Shown piece after piece: positions 7,927-14,982 of a stretch of DNA of 64,000 nt. Numbering within the stretch: position 1 is the first letter of the stretch; each line of letters begins with the position of its first letter. The notes under the pieces are model-generated. The model did no database searches. It saw only the letters and a list, made by a program, of their open reading frames with translations, and was not told where the DNA came from. The translations under genes and the position numbers were made by a program. Origin of the DNA: JAEUJM01 sp044221555 (GTDB lineage Bacteria; Actinomycetota; Acidimicrobiia; Acidimicrobiales; DATDAH01); the NCBI GenBank assembly GCA_044221555.1, contig JBGAOY010000005.1, positions 62,001 to 126,000 on the forward strand, given 5' to 3'.

Positions 7927-8931
7927 GTGCTCATCGACACGCAGCTGACGGGACCCTTGGCCGGCGCCGCCCAGGAGGCCCGGGCACTCCAGGAGATGGG
8001 CTTCGACGGCGTGTTCACCTTCGAGGGCCCCCACGACGTCTTCTATCCGCTGGTGGCGGCGTCGACGGTGCCCGGGCTCGACCTGTACACGAACCTGGCC
8101 ATCGCCTTCCCCCGCAGCCCCACCCATCTGGCCCACCAGGCGTACGACCTGCACGAGGCGTCCGGGGGCCGGTTCGCCCTCGGGCTCGGCACCCAGGTGA
8201 GGCCCCACATCGAGAAGCGCTACGGGTCGACCTGGTCGAAGCCGGTGGCCCGGATGCGCGAGCTGGTCGAGGCCACCCGGGCGGTGCTGCGATGCTGGCA
8301 GGAGGGTGGACGCCTCGACGTGCACGGCGAGTTCTACGACCTCACCCTCATGCCGCCGGTGTTCAACCCCGGCCCGTTGGCGTTCGGGCCGCCCCCGATC
8401 TGGGTCGGCGCCCTCGGCCCCCGCATGACGCGCATGGTCGCCGAGGTGGCCGACGGCCTGTTGATCCACCCCTTCAACTCCGACCGGTTCGTGCGCGAGC
8501 ACACCCTGATCGGGGTCGCGGAGGGCCTTGCCGCCGCCGGCCGATCACGCGACGACCTCACGTTCGTGTGCGAGACCATCGTGTGCGCGTGGCGCGACGA
8601 GCAGGAGCAGGCCGCCGCCGTTGCCGGCGCCAAGGGCCTGATCGCCTTCTACGGGTCGACCCCCGCCTACCGGCCCGTGCTCGACATCGAGGGCTACGGC
8701 GACCTGCAGCCGGAGCTGAACCGGCTGTCGAAGGAGGGCCGCTGGGCCGAGATGACCGACCTCGTGGACGACACCCTGCTGTCGACCATCGCCGTGGTGG
8801 GCGAGCCCGCCGACGTCGCCCGCCAGGTGCAGCAGCGCTTCGGCGACGTGGCCGACCGCCTGGGCTTCTACACCCCCTACGCCACCGACCCGACGCTCAC
8901 CGCCGAGATCCTGGCCGCCCTGCGCGGATGA
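7927..8931 (+). CDS. LLM-class F420-dependent oxidoreductase (TIGR03617-like)
   Basis: 334 residues from GTG 7927. The protein begins MLIDTQL and keeps the luciferase-like TIM-barrel landmarks of F420-binding flavin-independent oxidoreductases: FEGPHDVFYPL near the N-terminus, ASGGRFALGLGTQV around residue 75-90, IWVGALGPRMTRMVAEVADG in the middle, and a C-terminal acidic stretch ending YATDP. It should use reduced F420 as hydride carrier in the cytoplasm; the substrate is unknown. An upstream in-frame GTG at 7885 would add 14 Arg-rich residues, but the TACGTT box six bases before 7927 argues for the shorter form. Confidence 0.88.
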   Translation: MLIDTQLTGPLAGAAQEARALQEMGFDGVFTFEGPHDVFYPLVAASTVPGLDLYTNLAIAFPRSPTHLAHQAYDLHEASGGRFALGLGTQVRPHIEKRYGSTWSKPVARMRELVEATRAVLRCWQEGGRLDVHGEFYDLTLMPPVFNPGPLAFGPPPIWVGALGPRMTRMVAEVADGLLIHPFNSDRFVREHTLIGVAEGLAAAGRSRDDLTFVCETIVCAWRDEQEQAAAVAGAKGLIAFYGSTPAYRPVLDIEGYGDLQPELNRLSKEGRWAEMTDLVDDTLLSTIAVVGEPADVARQVQQRFGDVADRLGFYTPYATDPTLTAEILAALRG

Positions 8932-8949
8932 GGCCGGGCCCGGTTCGGG

Positions 8950-9861
8950 TCAGACTCGCGCCGCGACGCCCCTGCAGGCGTCGAGCAGGGGCGGGGCGAA
9001 CTCGGGCCGGGCACACAGCACGTGGCCGTGCTTGGTGAGGTGGATCTCGGCGTGGCGGATCGAGCGGGCCATCTTCAACTGGGTGTCCGGGGCGATGGCC
9101 TTGTCCTCGGTGGTGACCAGCACCGACGTGGGGACGTCGACCTCCCCGATCCACTTGCCGGCGTCGTAGTTGCCGATGGCGTGGCCGGCCTCGAGGATCA
9201 CCCGGGGGTCGTGGCGGCGCATCTCGGCCGCCGCCCAGCGCTGCAGGGAGTTCGGCCGCACCCGCTCCTGGCGGATCGGCATGAGGCGCTGCACCTGCTG
9301 GCTGGGCAGGTGGGCGGCCAACTGGCCGACACGGGTGGTGGCCGCCAGCGCGGCCATGGTGCTGGTGAACACGTAGCGCTCACGCCCGCCCTTCACGAAG
9401 GAGTGCCCGGTCGAGCACAGCACCAGCCCGTCGACCTTGTCGCGGTGACGCTTCCAGAGCAGCTGGGCCACGGGCCCGCCCATCGAGTAGCCCACCGCGA
9501 TCACCGGGCCCGCGTCGAGCTCGTCGAGCAGCGCGGCGGCGTCGTCGGCGCAGTCGGCGAGGCGGAAGCGGCGCAGCGCGCGCAGGCCCCGGCCGTGCCC
9601 CCGCATGTCGGGCGCGATCACCCGGAAGTGGCGACCGAGCGACTCGTAGGCCTGGAACCAGTTGAGGCCGGCACTGGCGATCCAGCCGTGCAGCAGCAAC
9701 AGCGTGGGCGCCCCGGGTGGGCCCGCCACCTCGCGGACGAAGGTGGTACCCCGGCCGGGCAGCTCGACCCGCCGACCGAGGGGCAGCGGCGGACCGGCCG
9801 CGTCACCCTCCTCGACTGTCGGTTCCGCCCACTCCTGCTCCCCCAGGTTCTGTCCCACCAA
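8950..9861 (-). CDS. alpha/beta hydrolase
   Basis: 303 residues. Oxyanion motif HGW at 58-60, nucleophile elbow GYSMGG with Ser126, and C-terminal catalytic His in KHGH (about 278-280). The fold is a compact alpha/beta hydrolase without a long cap domain insertion; the substrate is not predictable. Starts TTG 9861 and GTG 9858 are both possible; a TAAACT box lies 5 or 8 bases upstream, so the transcript is probably leaderless. It ends 18 bp from the convergent LLM gene. The CCGATCGG palindrome at 9882-9889 sits just upstream of the -10 box and could be an operator. Confidence 0.87.
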   Translation of the reverse strand: MVGQNLGEQEWAEPTVEEGDAAGPPLPLGRRVELPGRGTTFVREVAGPPGAPTLLLLHGWIASAGLNWFQAYESLGRHFRVIAPDMRGHGRGLRALRRFRLADCADDAAALLDELDAGPVIAVGYSMGGPVAQLLWKRHRDKVDGLVLCSTGHSFVKGGRERYVFTSTMAALAATTRVGQLAAHLPSQQVQRLMPIRQERVRPNSLQRWAAAEMRRHDPRVILEAGHAIGNYDAGKWIGEVDVPTSVLVTTEDKAIAPDTQLKMARSIRHAEIHLTKHGHVLCARPEFAPPLLDACRGVAARV

Positions 9862-9866
9862 TTGAC

Positions 9867-9890
9867 AGTTTACCCAGCCGACCGATCGGC
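9867..9890 (-). promoter_or_regulatory. leaderless promoter (TAAACT) with CCGATCGG palindrome
   Basis: On the minus strand TAAACT (9872-9867) precedes TTG 9861 by five bases and GTG 9858 by eight. The palindrome CCGATCGG (9882-9889) lies ten bases further upstream, where a repressor would cover the -10/-35 spacer. It shares its core with 7877-7886. Confidence 0.45.
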
Positions 9891-9901
9891 CTGAACCACG
9901 A

Positions 9902-10909
9902 TCACGCGAGCAACGGGATGTGCCTGGGCTTCAGCATGCCCTGGTCGAGCAGCCACCGCAGGGTGTCGGCGATGGTGTCGGCCGCGGGGCGCAGGGTGAC
10001 GTCGAGGGCCTCGAGGGTGGCCGTGTCGTCGGTGCGGATGCCCCGGGTCAGGAACACCATGCCCTCGTAGGTGATGCTCAGGTCCGCCGGCACCACCCGC
10101 ATGATCAGGTCGTTGAGCCGGCCCATCGTCCGCAGCGCCCGGGGCGGCGACGGCAGGCGCCGGGCGCGCCCGCCCACCTGTTCGAGCAGGTCGGCGAGCT
10201 GTGGGGTGGTGAAGAAGTGGCCCCCGAGGATGAACCGCCTCGGGCCGTGCCCCGGCTCGAGCGACCGCTCGATCACCACGGCCAGGTCGCGGACGTCGAG
10301 CACCGTGAGCCCGCCCGAGGTGATGGGCACGCCACTCCGCACCAGGGTGCCGGCGGCCCGCACCTGCTCGGTGAGGTTGGGGTCGCACGGCCCCCAGACG
10401 CCCCCGGGGTACACGATCGTGATCGGCGCGCCCAGCTCCTGCAGGCCGCGCGCCAACCGCTCGGCGTCGGCCTTCGACCGGCCGTAGGCGCTCGTGGGCG
10501 AGGCCACCGGAGTGCTGGGGTCGATCACCGGCCCCGGAGGCGGGAACAGCGAAGCCACGCTCGACACGTGGACGATCGGATCGGCGCCCGCGACGACTGC
10601 GGCACCGAGCACGTTCCGCGCCGCCGCCGGGTTGGTGCGCAGCACCTCGGCCGCCCGCCGGCGGTCGTTGGCCACCACCGCCGCCGCGTGCACCACCGCG
10701 TCGCAGCCGTCGAGTGCCCGCTCGATCGACGAGGGGTCGAGCACGTCGCCCTGCACCCGGTCGGGCACGTCGACAGCCAGCGGGCCGAACACCCGGTCGA
10801 CCTTGGCCGGGTCGCGCACCAGGAGGCGGACATCGTGGCCCGCGCCGATCAGCCTCGCCGCGGCATGGCTCCCCACGAACCCCGTCCCGCCGGTCACCAG
10901 GATCTTCAC
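9902..10909 (-). CDS. NAD-dependent epimerase/dehydratase (extended SDR)
   Basis: 335 residues from GTG 10909 (GTG 10912 is equally possible). The Rossmann motif TGGTGFVG starts at residue 6; VHVSSVAS followed by YGRSK gives the catalytic Ser, Tyr and Lys, and VWGP is typical of extended SDRs. Substrates of the family are sugar nucleotides, steroids or aldehydes, none of which can be chosen here. The frame stays open on the minus strand to 12337, but that part is the antisense of the two-component genes. Divergent from the response regulator, with the regulatory box at 10964-10989 between them. Confidence 0.85.
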   Translation of the reverse strand: MKILVTGGTGFVGSHAAARLIGAGHDVRLLVRDPAKVDRVFGPLAVDVPDRVQGDVLDPSSIERALDGCDAVVHAAAVVANDRRRAAEVLRTNPAAARNVLGAAVVAGADPIVHVSSVASLFPPPGPVIDPSTPVASPTSAYGRSKADAERLARGLQELGAPITIVYPGGVWGPCDPNLTEQVRAAGTLVRSGVPITSGGLTVLDVRDLAVVIERSLEPGHGPRRFILGGHFFTTPQLADLLEQVGGRARRLPSPPRALRTMGRLNDLIMRVVPADLSITYEGMVFLTRGIRTDDTATLEALDVTLRPAADTIADTLRWLLDQGMLKPRHIPLLA

Positions 10910-10963
10910 CACGCCATGATGACCCACGGGCCACGCGTCGCACGGAGGATCTCCCCAGCGGGA

Positions 10964-10989
10964 TCTCATCGAATTCTCAGGTGCACCTG
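10964..10989 (+). promoter_or_regulatory. TCTCA direct-repeat box and palindrome upstream of the response regulator
   Basis: TCTCA at 10964-10968 and again at 10975-10979, 11 bp apart, ending 23 bases before GTG 11003. The same spacing and distance to the start codon occur upstream of the genes starting at 14303 and 14899. A perfect palindrome CAGGTGCACCTG (10978-10989) overlaps the second half-site. OmpR-family regulators bind direct repeats with one-turn spacing in this position, so this is a likely autoregulatory box. Confidence 0.6.
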
Positions 10990-11002
10990 CGATGCTGGGG
11001 CG

Positions 11003-11692
11003 GTGCAGCAGCGAGGCGTGCAGGTGCTCGTGGTCGACGACGACGCCGGCGTCCGCCAGGCGGTGCGCCGCGCGTTGCTGCTGGAGGGCTACGACGTGGC
11101 CCTGGCCGACGACGGCGTGACCGCGTTGCGCCAGGTGGCCGACGACGGGCCCGACGCCATCGTGCTCGACGTGATGATGCCCCGCCTCGACGGCATCGAG
11201 GTCTGCCGCTCGCTCCGCGAGCGGGGCGACCGCACACCGATCCTGGTGCTCACCGCCAAGCACCGCCTCACCGACCGGGTGGCGGGCCTCGACGCGGGGG
11301 CCGACGACTACCTGGTCAAGCCCTTCGCGCTCGAGGAGCTGCTGGCCCGCCTGCGGGCGCTCCTGCGCCGGGCCGCACCCCCGGACGACGGCACCGTGCA
11401 CACGCTGGACGACCTCTCGCTCGACCCAGCCAGCCGGGTGGTGTGCAGGGGCGAGCGCGAGATCTCGCTCACCCGCACCGAGTTCTCGCTGCTCGAGCTG
11501 CTGCTGGCCAACGCCGGCCAGGTGCTGACGCGCGAGCTCATCATGGACCGCATCTGGGGCTACGACTTCGCCACGTCGTCGAACTCGCTCGACGTCTACA
11601 TCGGGTACCTCCGCCGCAAGACGGAGGCCGAGGGTGAGCCCCGCCTCATCCAGACGGTGCGGGGCGTCGGCTACGTCGCCCGTCCGAGCTGA
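11003..11692 (+). CDS. OmpR/MprA-family response regulator
   Basis: 229 residues from GTG 11003. Receiver domain 7-120 with the acidic cluster DDD (12-14), phospho-acceptor Asp56 (VLDVMMP), Thr84 and Lys106 (KPF). A winged-helix DNA-binding domain occupies about 130-226 (RTEFSLLELLLAN, then TVRGVGYV). It pairs with the histidine kinase 63 bp downstream. Its own promoter carries a TCTCA direct repeat matching those of two nearby envelope-protein genes, so it probably activates itself and them. Residue pattern and target arrangement resemble MprA of mycobacteria; orthology is not proven. Confidence 0.93.
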   Translation: MQQRGVQVLVVDDDAGVRQAVRRALLLEGYDVALADDGVTALRQVADDGPDAIVLDVMMPRLDGIEVCRSLRERGDRTPILVLTAKHRLTDRVAGLDAGADDYLVKPFALEELLARLRALLRRAAPPDDGTVHTLDDLSLDPASRVVCRGEREISLTRTEFSLLELLLANAGQVLTRELIMDRIWGYDFATSSNSLDVYIGYLRRKTEAEGEPRLIQTVRGVGYVARPS

Positions 11693-11755
11693 TGCCGCTG
11701 TGGGGACCCTGAGGGGTGACCGCAGCGTGCTCATGGGCGGCTCGGTGACCGCGGC

Positions 11756-13078
11756 GTGAACCTCCGCACCCGGCTCACGGTGCTGGTGGCGGTGTCGGTC
11801 GGGCTGGCGGTCGTGGGCCTCGCGGTCGTGGCCACGCTGACCACCCGCAACGAGCTGCGCAACGGGGTGGACAACGCGCTCGAGCAGCGGGCGCGCGCCG
11901 CGATCGACCCGCGGCGTGATGGGCCGGGACGGCCCCCGAACGACCGCGACCCCATCGGGGCGGGCGACACCACCACCCGCGTGTTCGACGAGCGCGGCGT
12001 CGTGCTCGACGGCGTGGCGGTGACCCCGCAGGCACCGCTCAGCGACCGGGACCGGGCCGTGGCCGCCGGCACCGCGTCGGGCTACTTCCGCGACGGCGAG
12101 ATCAACGGCGACCACCTGCGCATCCTCACCGTGCCCACCGGCGACGGGCGCGCCGTGCAGCTGGCCCGGTCGGTCACCGGCCTCGACGACACCATCGCCC
12201 GACTCACCCTGAGCTACACCCTCCTGGGCGCGGCAGGGGTGGCCGCGGCGGGCCTCATCGGATGGGCGGTGGCCCGGCGCTCCCTCCGCCCCGTCGACGA
12301 CCTCACCGAAGCGGTCGAGCGGGTGGCGACCGAGCACGACCTGACCTCAGAGATCCGGGTCGAGCGCCGCGACGAGGTGGGCCGCCTGGCCGAGAGCTTC
12401 AACGACATGTTGCGGGCCCTGCGCACCAGCCGCCTCCAGCAGCAACAGCTCGTCACCGACGCCAGCCACGAGCTGCGCACGCCGCTCACCAGCCTGCGCA
12501 CCAACGTCGAGGTGCTCGACCGGCTGGACGAGCTGGCCCCCACCGAGCGGGCCGAGCTGCTGGCCGACCTCCGGGCCGAGATGGCCGAGCTCAGCGCGCT
12601 GGTCGGGGAGCTGGTCGACCTCGCCACCGACGAGGATCAGGCCCCCGAGCCCCCCGAGCCGCTCCGACTCGACGAGCTGGTCGAGCGGCTGGCCGGCCGG
12701 ACCGAGCGCCGGACCGGCCTCGCGGTGGTGTGCGACGTGACGCCGACCACCGTGCGAGGCCGCCCCAGCCGGCTCGAGCGGGCGGTGGCCAACCTGCTCG
12801 ACAACGCCGCCAAGTGGAGCCCCGAGGGTGGCACCATCCACGTGCAGCTGGCCGACGGGGCCCTGGTGGTGAGCGACGACGGTCCCGGCATCGACGACGC
12901 CGACCTGGGTCGCGTGTTCGACCGCTTCTACCGCGCCGACGCGGCCCGGAGCCGCCCGGGGTCGGGCCTCGGTCTGGCCATCGTCCGCCAGGTGGTGGAT
13001 GACCACGGCGGCACGGTGCTGGCCGGCCGGTCGCCCAGCGGCGGTGCCGCCGTCGGCTTCCGGCTGCCCACCCTCTGA
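11756..13078 (+). CDS. sensor histidine kinase (MprB-like)
   Basis: 440 residues from GTG 11756. TM1 about 7-28, extracytoplasmic sensor about 29-150, TM2 about 152-175, HAMP 172-225, dimerisation domain with DASHELRTPL (phospho-acceptor His238), and an ATPase domain with LLDNAAKW (N box), DDGPGI (G1), FDRFYR (F box) and GSGLGL (G2). Every core motif of an active kinase is present. It is the partner of the upstream regulator. The sensor domain of ~120 residues carries a Pro/Arg/Asp-rich segment near 51-65 and no recognisable ligand fold. Confidence 0.93.
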   Translation: MNLRTRLTVLVAVSVGLAVVGLAVVATLTTRNELRNGVDNALEQRARAAIDPRRDGPGRPPNDRDPIGAGDTTTRVFDERGVVLDGVAVTPQAPLSDRDRAVAAGTASGYFRDGEINGDHLRILTVPTGDGRAVQLARSVTGLDDTIARLTLSYTLLGAAGVAAAGLIGWAVARRSLRPVDDLTEAVERVATEHDLTSEIRVERRDEVGRLAESFNDMLRALRTSRLQQQQLVTDASHELRTPLTSLRTNVEVLDRLDELAPTERAELLADLRAEMAELSALVGELVDLATDEDQAPEPPEPLRLDELVERLAGRTERRTGLAVVCDVTPTTVRGRPSRLERAVANLLDNAAKWSPEGGTIHVQLADGALVVSDDGPGIDDADLGRVFDRFYRADAARSRPGSGLGLAIVRQVVDDHGGTVLAGRSPSGGAAVGFRLPTL

Positions 13079-13150
13079 TCCCCTCTCCCTGACTGCCGGC
13101 GACCGGCGACCGGCGGTCGGCCCGGAGCGGGCGACGCGCAGGCGGTCGGG

Positions 13151-13645
13151 TCAGCCGGGTGCCGGCAGATCGAGGCGGTACACGAGCAGCGGCAGGCGGT
13201 CGACCGCCCAGTCCCGGTCGGGCCGGCGCCGGTAGCCCCGCCGCTCGTAGAGCCGGTGGGCGGCGCGCATCGAGCGCGCGGTCGACAGCACCACGCCCGC
13301 GCGGGCCTGGCCCCGGGCGTGGGCCTCGACCCCGTCCATCAGCCGGTCGGCGATCCCCTGGCGGCGGGCGTGGAGGGCCACGCTCAGCATCCGTACCTCC
13401 ACCTCGTCGCGCCCGCAGATCTCGGCGTACGGCGTGCCCGGCGCGGCGATCGTCACCGACCCTGCCAGCCGATCGCCCACCACCGCCACCAGCACCGTGG
13501 CCTCGCGGACACGGGCCGCCCCGTCGAGCAACTCGAGCGAGTACTGCGCATCGATGAAGCCGTCGTCGCGGTACGCCCGCTCGGTCAGCACGCCGATCTC
13601 GTCGCCCTCGCCCGGTACGGCCGGACGGACCACCACGCCGGACAT
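13151..13645 (-). CDS. GNAT-family N-acetyltransferase
   Basis: 164 residues, full length for a single GNAT domain. It opens VVVRPAVPGEGDEIGVL (beta1-alpha1) and has EVRMLSVALHARRQGIADRLM, where V-x-L-H-A-R-R-Q-G-I-A is the acetyl-CoA pyrophosphate-binding loop, then a C-terminal AHRLYERRGYRR segment typical of the family. Cytoplasmic; substrate unknown. Convergent with the kinase gene, 72 bp away; the gap holds GC-rich repeats of the CGGCGAC type that can fold into a terminator. Confidence 0.87.
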   Translation of the reverse strand: MSGVVVRPAVPGEGDEIGVLTERAYRDDGFIDAQYSLELLDGAARVREATVLVAVVGDRLAGSVTIAAPGTPYAEICGRDEVEVRMLSVALHARRQGIADRLMDGVEAHARGQARAGVVLSTARSMRAAHRLYERRGYRRRPDRDWAVDRLPLLVYRLDLPAPG

Positions 13646-13724
13646 GCCCGTTGTCTAGCGCCGCGCGGGGCGCGAGCGCGCCCGCCGCCCCCTGCGACCC
13701 ACGGCCGGAGGGGGCGGACGGTGC

Positions 13725-14303
13725 TCAACTCGTGGTGTCGGTGGCGCCGGTGGTGTCGGTGGTGTCGGAGGAGCCCCCGTCGCCCTCGTCCTGGCTGCCA
13801 CGGTCGGTGTCGTCGGTGTCGTCGCTCTGGTCGCCCTGCTCGCGATCGCCCTGCTCCGGCGGGCCGAACTGCGGTCGACCGCTCCCACCGTCGCCGTCAG
13901 GTCCGTAGCCGGGAGCGAAGCCCGGGCCGCCGTGGGACCCCGGACCCGGCATCCCGGGACCACCCGGCATCCCGGGACCACCCGGCATCCCGGGACCACC
14001 CTGCATCCCAGGGCCGCCACGCATCTCGCCCTGGACGTCGACCCGCCGGAACTCGGGACCGTCGTCGCCGGCCTTGGTGCCGACGAAGGTGAGCAGGCTG
14101 CCGAGCAGGAGGAAGCCGAGTGCCCCCAGGGCCAGCCACCACCACTGCACGTGGAGGCCGCCCGAGCGGGTGGGCGGGGCGTCGGGGGTCGGCGTCGCGA
14201 CCGGCGCCGCGTCGGCGGCGGGCGCCGCGTCGGCGGCGGGCGCCGCGGGAAGGTCGGCGTCGACCGAGGGGGTCGGTTCGGTGGTGTCGCCCATGTCTGT
14301 CAT
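13725..14303 (-). CDS. single-TM envelope protein with Gly-Pro-Met repeats
   Basis: 192 residues. An Ala/Pro/Thr-rich N-terminus (1-50, with AADAAP repeats) is followed by one membrane helix at about 52-75 (WWWLALGALGFLLLGSLLTF), then an outer part with four GGPGMP/GGPGMQ repeats (about 95-120) and an Asp/Gly/Thr tail. I do not recognise a family. The start at 14303 is favoured over ATG 14294 because the TCTCA repeat upstream sits at the same distance as in the two other boxed genes. Probably part of the local two-component regulon, acting at the cell surface. Confidence 0.75.
   Translation of the reverse strand: MTDMGDTTEPTPSVDADLPAAPAADAAPAADAAPVATPTPDAPPTRSGGLHVQWWWLALGALGFLLLGSLLTFVGTKAGDDGPEFRRVDVQGEMRGGPGMQGGPGMPGGPGMPGGPGMPGPGSHGGPGFAPGYGPDGDGGSGRPQFGPPEQGDREQGDQSDDTDDTDRGSQDEGDGGSSDTTDTTGATDTTS
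13947..14018. repeat. 18-bp tandem repeat coding GGPGMP
   Basis: Three perfect 18-bp units (13947-13964, 13965-13982, 13983-14000) and one diverged unit (14001-14018) in frame within the gene at 13725-14303. Units are a multiple of three, so copy-number change would lengthen or shorten the collagen-like segment without a frameshift. Confidence 0.9.
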
Positions 14304-14325
14304 GGGGTCAGTACACCAGCAGCTC

Positions 14326-14342
14326 CTGAGAAAACGCTGAGA
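14326..14342 (-). promoter_or_regulatory. TCTCAG direct-repeat box
   Basis: On the minus strand TCTCAG (14342-14337), five bases, TCTCAG (14331-14326): an 11-bp repeat ending 22 bases before ATG 14303. Same arrangement as upstream of the response regulator and of the gene starting at 14899; predicted binding site of that regulator. Confidence 0.6.
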
Positions 14343-14384
14343 ACCGGATGGTGACGGGCCGCGCGGGGCCCGTCACCATCCGGT
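14343..14384 (-). terminator. strong hairpin terminator
   Basis: Perfect 18-bp stem (14343-14360 with 14367-14384) around a six-base loop, 26-68 bp after the stop of the minus-strand gene ending at 14411. The T-run is weak, as usual in GC-rich actinobacteria. It separates that gene from the promoter box of the gene starting at 14303. Confidence 0.8.
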
Positions 14385-14410
14385 CGGGGGCGATCAGCGG
14401 TCGGGGGCGA

Positions 14411-14899
14411 TCAGCTGTCGGTGGCGTCGGCGCCCGGCTCGGTGGCGTCGGACTCGGCCGCGTCGCCGTCACAACCCGGCCCGCCGTGACGCCCGAAGCC
14501 CTCCGGCCGGAGATCCTCGCAGGCGGCCAGTGCCTGCTCGAACGCGGCCTGCTCCTCCTCCGTGCGCTCGGGGCGCTCGCCCGGGGCCGGACGCTCCTCG
14601 GGCAGGTCGACCCCGTTCTCGGCCATGCAGTCACGGAACGCCTGGATCTCGGCGTCGGTCGGCTCGTCGCCCTCGGGCGCGGTCGCATCCGCGTCGGGTG
14701 CCTCGTCGGCGTTGCCCTGGTCCGGGGCCTGGGTGGTGGTGGTGTCGCCACCGGTCTGGGCCTGGGCCACGCCGACACCGAGGCCGGCGCCGAGCAACGC
14801 GAGGGTCACGGCGCCGAGCGCCAGCCAACGCCGGTTCGCGAGGAGGCCACCGCCACTGGGCGACGGCTCCGGGACGGGGGTGTTCTGTGTGGTTTCCAT
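14411..14899 (-). CDS. exported or membrane-anchored Cys-motif protein of the two-component regulon
   Basis: 162 residues from ATG 14899 (an upstream in-frame start would run into the promoter repeats). Segment 20-46 is a basic stretch followed by a hydrophobic helix ending AQAQ, so it is either a cleaved signal peptide or an anchor. The outer part is Asp/Glu/Thr-rich and holds FRDCMAENGVDLPEE and a second Cys in AACEDLRPEG; this CMxxNGVxxP pattern is common in secreted actinobacterial proteins of unknown function. Four phased TCTCA-like sites upstream predict control by the response regulator. Function unknown. Confidence 0.78.
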   Translation of the reverse strand: METTQNTPVPEPSPSGGGLLANRRWLALGAVTLALLGAGLGVGVAQAQTGGDTTTTQAPDQGNADEAPDADATAPEGDEPTDAEIQAFRDCMAENGVDLPEERPAPGERPERTEEEQAAFEQALAACEDLRPEGFGRHGGPGCDGDAAESDATEPGADATDS

Positions 14900-14922
14900 G
14901 GGCGCAGCAGACCGTGCCGCCG

Positions 14923-14960
14923 TGAGAGGCACCTGAGCCGGGCATGAGAGCTGCATGAGA
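14923..14960 (-). promoter_or_regulatory. array of four TCTCA half-sites at exact 11-bp spacing
   Basis: On the plus strand TGAGA 14923-14927, TGAGC 14934-14938, TGAGA 14945-14949 and TGAGA 14956-14960; on the minus strand these read TCTCA/GCTCA. The proximal site ends 23 bases before ATG 14899. Two dimers of an OmpR-family regulator could bind side by side. The array also lies directly upstream of the divergent gene at 14983. Confidence 0.65.
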
Positions 14961-14968
14961 ACGCCGAG

Positions 14969-14974
14969 TACCCT
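14969..14974 (+). promoter_or_regulatory. -10 box TACCCT of near-leaderless promoter
   Basis: TANNNT hexamer ending eight bases before GTG 14983. Confidence 0.5.
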
Positions 14975-14982
14975 GCCCTCCC

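Noticed and set aside
9902..12337. 811-codon minus-strand ORF
   Set aside because: Only the part below 10909 codes (epimerase); the rest is antisense of the two-component genes.
13947..14018. CRISPR-like short repeats
   Set aside because: Contiguous 18-bp units inside a coding frame, without spacers.
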